From the NCBI RefSeq assembly GCF_022201045.2, contig NC_068556.1, forward strand, positions 5,186,001-5,250,000: a DNA stretch of 64,000 bases. Direction: 5' to 3'. This document shows, piece by piece, positions 45,475-55,836 of the stretch. The stretch is from Citrus sinensis (taxonomy: Eukaryota > Streptophyta > Magnoliopsida > Sapindales > Rutaceae). The notes beneath the pieces were generated by a model. It saw only the letters and a program-made list of their open reading frames with translations, ran no database searches and was not told the origin of the DNA. A program made the translations under genes and the position numbers. How positions within the stretch are numbered: position 1 is the first letter of the stretch; the number at the start of each line of letters is the position of its first letter.

Positions 45475-48400
45475 ATGGGAACTTTGCCTGTTATGCTTCA
45501 TTTGAGGTCATTATCTATGTTATGGTTGCTGGTCTTCTTCAGCTTTGCTACTTCATTTACAGCTTTTGAAAATTGGGATGATGATATTCCCTCCGTAGTC
45601 TACACTTACAACAGATTTGCTGAGATTCAAGAGAAGTGTGGCAGTGTTCTGTCATCAGCATCCGAATTAAAACCTGATGACAACAGAAGCAGCAGAATCA
45701 AAGAGGAACTTTCTTTTGTGAATGGCGATTGGGAACAGGACTCTGGGGGAGCACCATTGATGCCATTTGATGACAAAGAGATGCATAGGAGCCCTGCAGG
45801 CCCTGGCTCTTTCTTAAAATTAGCATCTTTCTGGGTGGTTGATGTTGATCCAGTTCGCCGAACCAGAAACATGGTTAGTCTCAGTGGGATAATGGAAATA
45901 GGCGTAACTGCACGTCAGCCCTTCAGTTACAGGCCTGGCTGGTCCCCCAAGTTTCGCAAGGACCCAGGGCTCTCTTCCATGACAATTCTTTTTGAAGGGG
46001 TATATATAGAATCAGAGGAGAATGGAGGCGAGTGGCTGATCTGTTTGTTAGGTACTTCGATGATGCCAAGAACTAACCAGTTTCTCCCTTCATGGGAACT
46101 TGCAGACATGTATGGATATAAATTTGGAGAGCATCACCAGCCTCCTCTCATTCAAGATGATCAAATTATGCTTGTTCTGCGGTACAACCGGACCTTCAGT
46201 TTGACAACTGGGAATATCACCGGTGAAATGAAAAGCTTGCATGAAAAATCAGATTTTAAGTACTTTGATGGAGTCCATTTATCTTCTCATTTGGGTCTCC
46301 ACTCAAAGTATCAGTTTGGGGCTGAAGAACTTCTATCAAAAGCTTGCAGCCCATATCCATATCAAGACAGCCTGGTAGATGAGGAGGTTATTTTGTTTAA
46401 AGATGACAATATTTGTGATACTCTTCACCGTTACGTGTCACGAGGAATGTTTGATATTATGCCAAGCTGGAAATCTGTTGGCTCAAATGACGATGCCAAT
46501 AAGTTGGGCCCTTTTATTCTCAATGGAACAGCCAAGGACATGGATTCAGGATCTAACTACTTCAGGCTTAACGTTCAGAACTTGCGCTGTAGTCAAGGAA
46601 TTGATGAAAACAACAGTAATTATGCAAGAGTTTTTGCTTTATTCAGAGTAATTCAATCATGGGAAGATGAATACACTTCAGCAGATCGAACAGGTCTCTC
46701 TGGCCTCACTCTTTCAGCAGAAGGAATATGGAGATCTTCAGAAGGGCAGCTCTGCATGGTCGGCTGTCTTGGAGTTGTTGAAACATCTTCACAGAGATGC
46801 AATTCACGGATTTGCTTGCACTTCCCTCTCACTTTCTCCATTACCCAGGGAACTACAGTATTTGGGACCATAACTAGCATCAGTGACACAGATTCACAAA
46901 CTCCTCTATGGTTTGAAAAGAAAACACCTCCTGACCATATAACATCACCCAAGTATTTGAAGGACCTGGGGAAGAAATGGTCGTACAAGTACTCAAAGAT
47001 TATGCAAGCAAAGGCTTTTCAAACAGGAAGTAAACCATCAGTCCTGGGAACCTTGTTGAGAAAATTTCTTGCGTATCCATCCGCATATGATGGTGGCATT
47101 TCCAGTCTTTCCTTTCTTGCAGATGAGCTTTCTCTCAGTGGCTGTGTTGTTCCTTATGCTATTCCCAAGGCCCACATGCAAAGTACATGTGTGACAGTGA
47201 GATTACATGTGCTCTCTTTAGGATCACTTTTCGGACGCTACTGGCCTCAAAGTTGTGGGTGTCATCAAGAGGTTGAGCAATCATCAGATTTTAATGCTCA
47301 AACGATTGAGGCTTCAGGGCATCTCAACATTTTTGGTGAGCATTTCAACAACATCTCGATGTCCTTTGAGGGTATATACGACTTAACTGCTGGCAAGATG
47401 TATCTGGTTGGCTGCAGAGATGTTCGACTTATTCAAAAGAAGATTAAAGAGGAAATGAACCTTGAACGTGGAATGGATTGCCAGTTCCAAGTCAAGGTAG
47501 AGTACTCTCCCAAAGATGCACGATGGCTGAAAAATTCAGAGGTTAAAATCTCCATCAGTAGCAAAAGGAGCAAGGAAGATCCTCTCTATTTTAATCCTGT
47601 CAGTCTCAAGGCTAATCAAATTCATTACGATAAGCAATTAACAAACATGGTTCTTCGCAAAACTTTCGAGGACATACTTAGGGTGCTCTTGCTGATAATA
47701 GCAATTGTTTGCACTGGAAGCCAGTTGCAGTATATCAACCATTGTATTGATCCCTTTTCTTATATATCTCTGGTTATGATTTACATCCCTGCTGTAGATT
47801 ATATCAGCCCACTGATCAGCAATGGAGAAATATTTTTCAAATGGAAGTCATTTCACGCTCACAGAAACCAATCATACGAGATGATGAATTATGACCGATT
47901 CCGTTTCCTTGGCTATGTCATTAAGGTTCTTTCTCTTTATGCACTTTGGCTGACTTCCAATCTTGGTAAGAAAGTATCTGCAACTCGTGTTAGACAAATG
48001 GGTCATGGTCTCAAACAACAGAGCCGATTGCCAAATGAGAAGAAAATTGTCCTCATAACTTGTGCTGTTCACGTCTTTGGATTTCTCGTTACACACGTTA
48101 TTCGTGAAATGAACGCAGTTGAAACGGTGCCTGCGCCCGACAAGTTTGTAAACGAAAGAAGTAAGTTGCTCGAGTGGCTGAAAGAGCTAGATGCTTATCT
48201 TCTTCTGGTTCCAGATTTCTTTTTGCTTCCTCAGATTGTTGGTAACGTTCTCTGGGGGAATAAAGGTAAACCTCTGAGGAAATTTTACTACATGGGCTTG
48301 ACATGTTTGAGGTTCCTGTTGCATATTTATGACTACGTAAGAGATCCAGTGCTGCTTGAAAACTACTATGGTGGCTTTGACCGTCAGAAAAAAAGCTTAG

Positions 48401-48561
48401 ATTTAAATTCCAAGTTTGGTAACATTGCCGTGGCAGTTATTGCGATTCTACTTGCTATGACAGTATACAAGCAGCAGAAAAGTAACCCCCGAGAAGGCAC
48501 GGCAGAAGAGCACAACGATGATGCCCTCAAGCCTGAACTCTATCAGAGTTTGCTTGCTTAA
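45475..48561 (+). CDS. DUF2921-family multi-pass membrane protein, intact (copy 2)
   Basis: Single-exon gene of 1028 codons, the only complete member of the local trio. Residues 1-31 are a signal peptide-like hydrophobic start (LSMLWLLVFFSFATSFTAF). A large cysteine-containing luminal or extracellular part follows, with the family phrases ILFEGVYIESEENGGEWLIC, TGLSGLTLSAEGIWRSSEGQ, LCMVGCLGV, SFEGIYDLTAGKMYLVGCRD and LERGMDCQFQVKVEY. From about residue 735 to 1000 there are around seven hydrophobic segments (LRVLLLIIAIVCTG, YISLVMIYIPAVDYI, FLGYVIKVLSLYALWL, IVLITCAVHVFGFLV, LLVPDFFLLPQIVG, MGLTCLRFLLHIYDYV, NIAVAVIAILLAMTVY). Related C-terminal membrane domains occur in the plant FLY1/FLY2 ubiquitin-ligase proteins, but there is no RING here. 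Function is unknown. The start is supported by alignment with the third copy (both begin MGTLP). Confidence 0.92.
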   Translation: MGTLPVMLHLRSLSMLWLLVFFSFATSFTAFENWDDDIPSVVYTYNRFAEIQEKCGSVLSSASELKPDDNRSSRIKEELSFVNGDWEQDSGGAPLMPFDDKEMHRSPAGPGSFLKLASFWVVDVDPVRRTRNMVSLSGIMEIGVTARQPFSYRPGWSPKFRKDPGLSSMTILFEGVYIESEENGGEWLICLLGTSMMPRTNQFLPSWELADMYGYKFGEHHQPPLIQDDQIMLVLRYNRTFSLTTGNITGEMKSLHEKSDFKYFDGVHLSSHLGLHSKYQFGAEELLSKACSPYPYQDSLVDEEVILFKDDNICDTLHRYVSRGMFDIMPSWKSVGSNDDANKLGPFILNGTAKDMDSGSNYFRLNVQNLRCSQGIDENNSNYARVFALFRVIQSWEDEYTSADRTGLSGLTLSAEGIWRSSEGQLCMVGCLGVVETSSQRCNSRICLHFPLTFSITQGTTVFGTITSISDTDSQTPLWFEKKTPPDHITSPKYLKDLGKKWSYKYSKIMQAKAFQTGSKPSVLGTLLRKFLAYPSAYDGGISSLSFLADELSLSGCVVPYAIPKAHMQSTCVTVRLHVLSLGSLFGRYWPQSCGCHQEVEQSSDFNAQTIEASGHLNIFGEHFNNISMSFEGIYDLTAGKMYLVGCRDVRLIQKKIKEEMNLERGMDCQFQVKVEYSPKDARWLKNSEVKISISSKRSKEDPLYFNPVSLKANQIHYDKQLTNMVLRKTFEDILRVLLLIIAIVCTGSQLQYINHCIDPFSYISLVMIYIPAVDYISPLISNGEIFFKWKSFHAHRNQSYEMMNYDRFRFLGYVIKVLSLYALWLTSNLGKKVSATRVRQMGHGLKQQSRLPNEKKIVLITCAVHVFGFLVTHVIREMNAVETVPAPDKFVNERSKLLEWLKELDAYLLLVPDFFLLPQIVGNVLWGNKGKPLRKFYYMGLTCLRFLLHIYDYVRDPVLLENYYGGFDRQKKSLDLNSKFGNIAVAVIAILLAMTVYKQQKSNPREGTAEEHNDDALKPELYQSLLA

Positions 48562-50036
48562 TTAATTGTATTCTTGCTTTTGGACCATTTTGTGTTGCAA
48601 ATTTCTTTACTAATAATTAGTGATGCTTGGCTTTCTGGCTCTTTCACACATTCGGGATTTGTATGGAATGCCTCTTTTATGTTTATGAATAAATAACACT
48701 TTCCCTTGTATTTGTCTGTCACCATGTAATTAATATATTTCAATCATTTTCATCTTGTTAATTCGTTGGCAGAAATTAAAATATTGCCACTAGTTAACTA
48801 ATACTCTTCTCAGCTGCCTCACATAATGGGATTTGTTAACCCAGAAACGGTCAAACTACGTCAGATCCAGCTAACCTAATTAGTTAGTGACGTCAGCATC
48901 TCATAACTGACTTTCCCGCCCAAATAGAAACTATGTCTAAGACTAAAGTAAATACACCCCTGAGATTTAGCAGATTGATTATTTACGCTACTAAACATTT
49001 GAATCGTACTCAAACAGTGAGCTTTGATTTTATCATTACATTTTTATTGATAATTTATTATTAATAAATCATCAATGTCGCCTTAAAAGTGGTCAAGAAT
49101 AGCCAAGCAAGTCACGAGTCTCACAGACCTCGCAAACTTCAATTCTAAGTTGATGTTTGTTTAATTCGAATTTGTAATTTGATTTTTAATGTTTTTTTAT
49201 TATTATGTTCCTTTATTAAAGTGCTTAATTTGATCTTAGAGTCGATATAATTTTTTGAAAATTTTGAGTAATGTTTTAATCACACATGGCAACTAGCAAG
49301 GTTAAGGTAAAATTACAAATGCTAAATAAAATTAATTAAAAAGAAATGACTTTTGATAGCTCATGTTAAGTGTCTTTTAAACAATGATAAGAGCTTACGC
49401 AGATTGATTCGTAATTTTTTACACAAATTTATACAAAAAATAATTTCAGTATTCAAGCCACAGCTTCCACGGTTGAGATTTGATGACAATATATTATATA
49501 ATAGAGATTATTAATTCATCGAGTATTAATTTATAATGTTCTTGCAGCAAAAGGTATTAAATTCCGTGATGGTCAAGATTCAACAATGTCTTGCAGCAAA
49601 AGGCTATAACTGGAATAACCCTCCAAGTTGACTTAATTGCTCCAGCTTTATAGTCTTGATAAACTACTTGTAAATTACCAATTTTAAAATTACTCAACAG
49701 CCATGTGTGTTTGTACACCTAGCTACCAGATGAATAGAGTACTCTTTAGTTGACTTCACAATCACATCGCCATCATTTGGTTCGGCGACAGAGTCAACCT
49801 TGTAACATCAGCCATTTGATTGAATTTCTTCGATCGTGCTCTTGATGCTCATTGTCGAAAAGACTCTTGAATGCGCAGAAAAGTGTTTGCAGGCCCGTCT
49901 TAAACTTTGAATCTTTCAGCATAGTTGTTTATCCGTTGTGAACTAAAACAATAAATTCCTGCATCATATTTGTTTTTAACTTGCTTTTGCTACTTCAATT
50001 TTCAACATTTCTCTGTCATACTTGCTTCAATTTTCA
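48562..50036. other. Spacer between DUF2921 copies 2 and 3
   Basis: Non-coding and AT-rich. It contains the third copy of the upstream repeat at about 49590-49780. Nothing else was recognised. Confidence 0.5.
49590..49780. repeat. Copy C of DUF2921 upstream repeat
   Basis: CTTGCAGCAAAAGGCTATAA is followed by AAGTTGACTTAATTGCTCCA, ATAAACTACTTGTAAATTAC and TAGTTGACTTCACAATCACA, matching the blocks at 44299 and 44676. Confidence 0.8.
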
Positions 50037-50205
50037 ATGGGAACTTTGCCTCTTATGCTTCCTTTGAGGTCATCATGCATCGTATGGTTGCTGGTCTTCT
50101 TCAGCCTCGCTACTTCATTTAAAGCTTTTGCCAAGTGGGATGATCCCTCCGTAGTCTACACTTATAACCGCTTTGCTGAGATTCAAGAGAAGTGTGGACC
50201 TGTTC

Positions 50206-50393
50206 TGTAACACCCTAGGCGAATCCCACATCGGCAAAGCACGAGAGAGATGCTGGGTTTATAAGGAGTGATCCACACCTTAATTGGCAAGACGCGTTTT
50301 GGGGTGTATTGGCGCCCCAAGAACAAATCCGTGCGGGCCTTGTTAAGGCCCAAAGCGGACAATATCTTGTCAGGTCTGAGTTGGGTCATGAAA
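50206..50393 (+). repeat. Left LTR-like terminus, unrelated to right LTR
   Basis: It begins TGTAACACCCTAGGCGAATC and continues CCACATCGGCAAAGCACGAG. It contains GGTTTATAAGGAGTG and AAAGCGGACAATATC and ends near GGGTCATGA just before the primer-binding site. These words resemble the short LTRs of another plant LTR-element group. No similarity to 55837-57907 was seen beyond the TGTAAC start. Confidence 0.75.
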
Positions 50394-50396
50394 TTG

Positions 50397-50407
50397 TGGT
50401 ATCAGAG
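50397..50407 (+). promoter_or_regulatory. Retrotransposon primer-binding site
   Basis: TGGTATCAGAG matches the complement of the 3' end of plant initiator tRNA-Met, the usual primer for this group, directly after the left LTR. Confidence 0.85.
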
Positions 50408-50489
50408 GAACTAGGTTAGGATTCTGTAGACTTTCTTTTACGGTTTAATTAGATTGTCTAATTAAATCGATTACATTTGTTTTGTAGAC

Positions 50490-50966
50490 ATGAAGAAGGA
50501 CAATATGGGTATGAAAAGTGTCAAGAATAAGGGATGGACAGAAATTGATAGGACCGAACAATTTATCTTAGGAGGAGTTCTTGTCAAAGATCTTAGGAGA
50601 CTTCATAAGCAGCGAATGGATGATAGACTAAGACGGACTATAGAGGTCTACATCGATACTCCTCCAGGACCTGGAGCTTCAAGAAAGAAGCTCAATGAGG
50701 CTATACGTGGACTACGTGTTTATGGCAAGGGAGCTAACAAGAATAAGCTTGTAATACGTCGCTTATTTTGGACAGGACCTCGATTTAAGCCTTACTATAG
50801 CAAAGGATGGGTATCTCCAGGTCTAAATAAACTACCTTATAGAACTCCTAAGGAAATCGAGACAGATGGAGTCACGACTAAGGAAAGGAAAGTAAAGATA
50901 GATCCTTTTCCTATCCGGTTGAGTACACCTATGAACTTTGTGGCTGTAGGACATGAAACTCTGTAG
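50490..50966 (+). CDS. Unidentified ORF upstream of gag
   Basis: 158 codons from an ATG that follows the primer-binding site by about 80 bases, ahead of the gag gene by about 285 bases. The product is strongly basic (many Lys/Arg, for example RRLHKQRMDDRLRRTIEVYI and KKLNEAIRGLRVYGKGANKN), with a Pro/Gly-rich middle (DTPPGPGASRKK) and no membrane segment or zinc knuckle. It is not recognisable as Gag, envelope or any host family known to the annotator. It could be an accessory retrotransposon protein, a captured gene or a chance ORF. The intact frame of this length in a decayed element argues mildly for a real coding past. Confidence 0.45.
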   Translation: MKKDNMGMKSVKNKGWTEIDRTEQFILGGVLVKDLRRLHKQRMDDRLRRTIEVYIDTPPGPGASRKKLNEAIRGLRVYGKGANKNKLVIRRLFWTGPRFKPYYSKGWVSPGLNKLPYRTPKEIETDGVTTKERKVKIDPFPIRLSTPMNFVAVGHETL

Positions 50967-51251
50967 ACTTTATTGAGGTTAATAGAGTGATTAAATATTT
51001 TAAGGCAAGGAGTAACTAGTAATTCTATTTTGGTCTTTTTGGCTTTCTATGTTGCTTGCGACTTTGTAATAACTCTTGTTATATGATCTTTGGTATTAAC
51101 GTAGAATGAAATATTTATTGCTCTTGTTTACAATATCAAATTTTCTTAGTTACACTACTTATTCAGTACTCTGCGCGCTTGCACGACCTTTAGCTATGAA
51201 TTATTTACCCCTTTTTAATTATTTATTTATTCTCCGTGTTATAGTCAAGAG

Positions 51252-54200
51252 ATGTCACGTAAGGGAGGTGCTAGGCATGCCTCTAGCTCGAGAGATGTTT
51301 TAGGTATCGCTGACGACGCTGACCCAACCTTGCACGAGATGGCTAACGAAGGAAATCCTATGATGCGCGCAATGCTTAGATTGATGGAACAACAAAGTAA
51401 GTTAATTCAAGATATGGCTAGAGGCAGAGTTGGGGCACAAGAGAATGTGCCAGTTGAAAGGCAAGGTGGCGCAAGAGATCATGGGGCTATGGTGAACTTA
51501 GAACGATTTAAGAAATTGGGACCACCTACCTTTCAGGGGACTGCCGATCCCATGGTTGCAGAGGCATGGCTAAAACAGATGGAGAAGATATTTGTGGCTA
51601 TGGGTTGTAATGATGATCAAAGGGTAATATTAGCCTCATTTGTCCTTCAGGGTGAGGCAGACCACTGGTGGGATGCCAAATCTCGTCTCATAAGGGCTGG
51701 CTTGCAAGATGCACCCATTACTTGGGAGTTATTTTTGGAGGCTTTTCATGAAAAGTATTTTCTTGAACGAGTTCGACATCAGATGGAGGCTGATTTCTTG
51801 AGGTTGACTCAAGGAACAAAGTCTGTTGCGGAGTATGAGGAACAATTTACTGCCCTCTCTCGTTTTGCTCATACCTTGGTTGCTAATGAAGGTAGTAAGT
51901 GTAGGAAGTTCCTGGAAGGGTTACGTCCTAACATTAAAGGGCGATTGACCATCCTTAAGATTAACAATTATGCCGATTTGGTGGACCGAGCAATTCTTGC
52001 GGAGAAGGATATTCTTGAAGCTCAAGTTACAAGGGATCAGAGAAATAAGAAGAATCCACAAGGTGGACCACAAAATGGAAGTTCTTATAGGCGGGGTCCT
52101 CACTCCCAGAAGTATAATGGTGGAGGTAACAAATGGGATAACAAGGGTGTTACTGGTGACACTGCTCGGAGGAACTACCCCATTTGTCGACATTGTGAAA
52201 GGAGGCACCCTGGTGAATGCCATTGGAAAACTGGAGCTTGTTTTGCTTGTGGAGAATCTGGGCATAGGATTATGGATTGCCCAAAGAGACGTAGCGAGAC
52301 TACAAATACTCAGACTAACGAAGGGCAGAGGAAGAAACCGAGGGTGCAAGGGCGTGTTTTTGCACTAACAGAAAAAGATGCTGAGGTGTCCAATGATGTA
52401 GTATCAGGTACATTGTCCTTATTCTCTAGAGAAGCCAAAGTTCTTTTTGATCCTGGTGCTACACATTCATTTGTATCTTGTGTGTTTGCCCGTTATGCTA
52501 ATGTGCCTATCACACCACTGGATGTTCACGTGACAATTAGTACCCCTATGGGGGATTGCCAGTTTATAGATCATGTCTATAAGTCATGTGTGATCAGATT
52601 GTGTGATAAAGAATTCCTTGTGGATCTCCTACCTTTAGAGATGCACGATTTTGATTTGATTTTGGGGATGGATTGGTTAGGACCTTACCATGTTTCAATA
52701 GATTGTTTTGCTAAGGAAATTATTTTTCGCCTACCTGGTGAGGAAGAATTTCATTTTCAAGGGAATCATAAGAGTCATAAAGCTTTGATTTCTATGGTTA
52801 AGGCAATGAAAATGCTAAAGAAGGGGTGTGAAGGATTTTTAGCGTATATAGTTGCTGACCATCCCGATGGGGCGTGCCTTAAAGACATACCTATTGTAAG
52901 GGAGTTTATTGATGTATTTCCTGAAGATCTTCCGGGACTACCCCCAGATCGAGAGGTTGAGTTTACTATAGAATTAGTTCCTGGTACTACACCTATATCC
53001 AAGGCACCATATCGGATGGCACCCATTGAATTAAAAGAACTAAAGGTCCAGCTACAAGAATTACTAGATAAGGGTTTCATTCGTCCTAGTGTGTCGCCTT
53101 AGGGTGCTCCCGTTTTGTTCGTAAAGAAGAAAGATGGTTCAATGAGGTTGTGTATAGACTACCGGCAGTTGAATATGGTTACCGTCAAGAATAAATACCC
53201 TCTTCCCCGAATTGATGACCTCTTTGATCAATTACGAGGTGCAGCGGTATTCTCTAAAATTGATTTACGATCTGGCTACCATCAATTGAAAATAAGAAGT
53301 GAGGATGTATCGAAGACAGCTTTTCGAACTCGTTATGGACACTATGAGTTCTTAGTTATGCCTTTTGGATTAACTAATGCTCCTGCAGCGTTCATGGATT
53401 TGATGAATAGGATCTTCCAACCTTATCTTGACCAGTTTGTCATCGTCTTTATTGATGACATATTAATTTACTCTAAGAGTAAGAAGGAGCATGAGACGCA
53501 CCTGAGGATTGTATTAGAAACATTGCGGGAGAAGAAGTTGTATGGAAAATTTAAGAAATGTGAGTTTTGGCTTGATCGTGTGATGTTTTTGGGACATATA
53601 GTGACGAAGGATGGTATTTCAGCAGATCCAGCCAAAGTGGAGGTAATTGTGAATTGGGAAAGGCCTCCTAGTGTGACTGAAGTAAGGAGTTTCTTAGGAT
53701 TGGCAGGTTATTATAGGCGCTTTGTCAAAGGATTTTCTAGCATAGCAGCACCATTGACTAATTTGACTAAGAAGAATGTGAAGTTCAATTGGGATGAGGC
53801 ATGTGAAAAGAGCTTTCAAGAGCTCAAGAGTCATTTGGTGACTGCCCCTGTTTTAACTCTCCCTTCTGAAGGTGGAGGTTTTGTGATTTACAGTGATGCT
53901 TCTAGAAAAGGTTTGGGTTGCGTTTTAATGCAACATGGTAAGGTTATAGCATATGCTTCTAGGCAGCTAAAGAATCATGAACAAAACTACCCAACACATG
54001 ATTTGGAATTGGCTGCTATAGTGTTTGCTCTAAAAATCTGGAGACACTATTTGTATGGGGAGACTTGTGAGATCTTCACCGATCATAAGAGTTTGAAGTA
54101 CTTGTTTACTCAAAAGGAATTGAATTGGAGGCAAAGAAGATGGTTGGAGTTGGTAAAGGATTTTGATTGTTCTATTAATTACCATTCAGGTAAGGCAAAC

Positions 54201-55787
54201 GTGGTAGCGGATGCCTTGAGTAGGAAATCATCTGGGTGCATGGCTCATCTTATCACCATGCAATCTCATGTGGTAAAAGACTTGAGGAGATGTGGGATTG
54301 AGGTAGTTACTCATGGGTAAGCAGACGTGTTAGCACATTTGACAGTCCAACCCACTCTAATTGATAGAGTTAAGGTAGCTCAGAAGAACGACATAGAACT
54401 CAATAAAATCCGTGAAGATGTGAGCAAAGGACATAAGCCCGGATTTAGACTTGATAATGGGGATGGATTATGGTTGGGACAAAGGTTATGCGTGCCAGCA
54501 GACGAAGAGTTGAAGGCGGAGATCTTAAGAGAAGCTCATGAATCATCTTACAGTATGCATCCTGGTAGTACTAAGATGTATCGTGATCTAAAGCAAAGTT
54601 TTTGGTGGAGGAATATGAAGAGAGATATTGCTGCTTTTGTGTCTCGGTGTTTAGTTTGCCAACAAGTAAAGATTGAACATCAAAGACCAGCAGGAACTTT
54701 ACAAACGCTTCCTATTCCTCAGTGGAAATGGGAACACATAACAATGGATTTCGTTTCTGGATTACCTCGTTCTAGGAGGGGATGTGATTGCATTTGGGTA
54801 ATTGTTGATCGATTGACGAAATCAGCTCATTTCTTGGCAAGGAAGAGTACAGACAATGTAGGGCAACTAGTTAAGTTGTTCATTAAGGAGATAGTGAGGC
54901 TTCATGGAGTTCCAGTGTCAATAGTGTCTGATAGAGATCCACTGTTCACTTCAAGATTTTGGGCTAGCTTACATAAAGAGTTGGGGACGAAATTGAGATT
55001 TAGCACTGCTTTTCATCCACAGACAGATGGGCAATCCGAAAGGACTATTCAAACCCTTGAGGATATGCTTCGAGCTTGCATCCTAGACTTGAGTGGTGGT
55101 TGGGAAGAGCACCTAATGTTGATCGAATTTGCTTATAACAATAGCTTCCATTCGAGTATTGGCATGGCACCATTTGAGGCATTATATGGAAGAAAGTGTA
55201 GGTCCCCAATCTGCTGGGATGAAGTTGGTGAAAGAAAACTTTTGGGTCCAGAATTAATACAGATTACTGTTGATAAAATCAAGTTGATTAGAGGACGTCT
55301 TCAAACAGCTCAGAGCAGACAGAAGAGTTATGCAGATCGTCGTAGACGTGAGTTGGAATTCGAAAAAGGAGATTTTGTTTTCTTGAAAGTATCGCCATGG
55401 AAAGGGGTGTTTCGGTTCGGGAAGACAGGAAAGCTTAGCCCTAGATTTATTGGACCATTTGAGATTTTAGAGAGAATTGGTCCGGTGGCCTATCGCATAG
55501 CTTTACCACCAAGTCTGTCTAGGCTTCACAATGTATTTCATGTGTCTGTGTTAAAAAAGTACATTGCAGACCCTTTACATGTGCTAGACTATCAACCGAT
55601 TCAGATAAATGAAGACATGTCGTATGAGGAACAGCCTATTGAGATTGTCGATCGAGACGAACAAGTATTAAGGAATAGAGTTATTCCCCTAGTGAAGGTA
55701 CGATGGATGAATCATTCTATTGAGGAAGCCACTTGGGAGAGAGAAGCAGAAATGTTGGAGAAGTATCCTCAACTCTTCCATGCATAA
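51252..55787 (+). pseudogene. Gypsy gag-pol polyprotein with two nonsense codons
   Basis: One continuous frame of about 1511 codons interrupted at TAG 53100-53102 ([14 protein letters not shown], where the family has Trp) and TAA 54318-54320. Order of domains: retrotransposon Gag (about residues 90-270), zinc knuckle CFACGESGHRIMDC, protease (LFDPGATHSFVS), reverse transcriptase with FIDDILIYS, RNase H ([14 protein letters not shown]), integrase with zinc-binding CLVCQQVK and the D-D-E core ([16 protein letters not shown]), and a C-terminal chromodomain-like segment ([16 protein letters not shown]). Both stops can be explained by single transitions. Otherwise the frame is undamaged, so the insertion is fairly young. 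A full polyprotein is not expected without read-through. Confidence 0.92.
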
Positions 55788-55836
55788 GGTAACCTTTTAA
55801 TTTCGAGGACGAAATTTTTGTTAGGAGGGGAGAAAT

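Noticed and set aside
46379..46651. Extra frames within DUF2921 copy 2
   Set aside because: Out-of-frame shadows of the intact 1028-codon gene.
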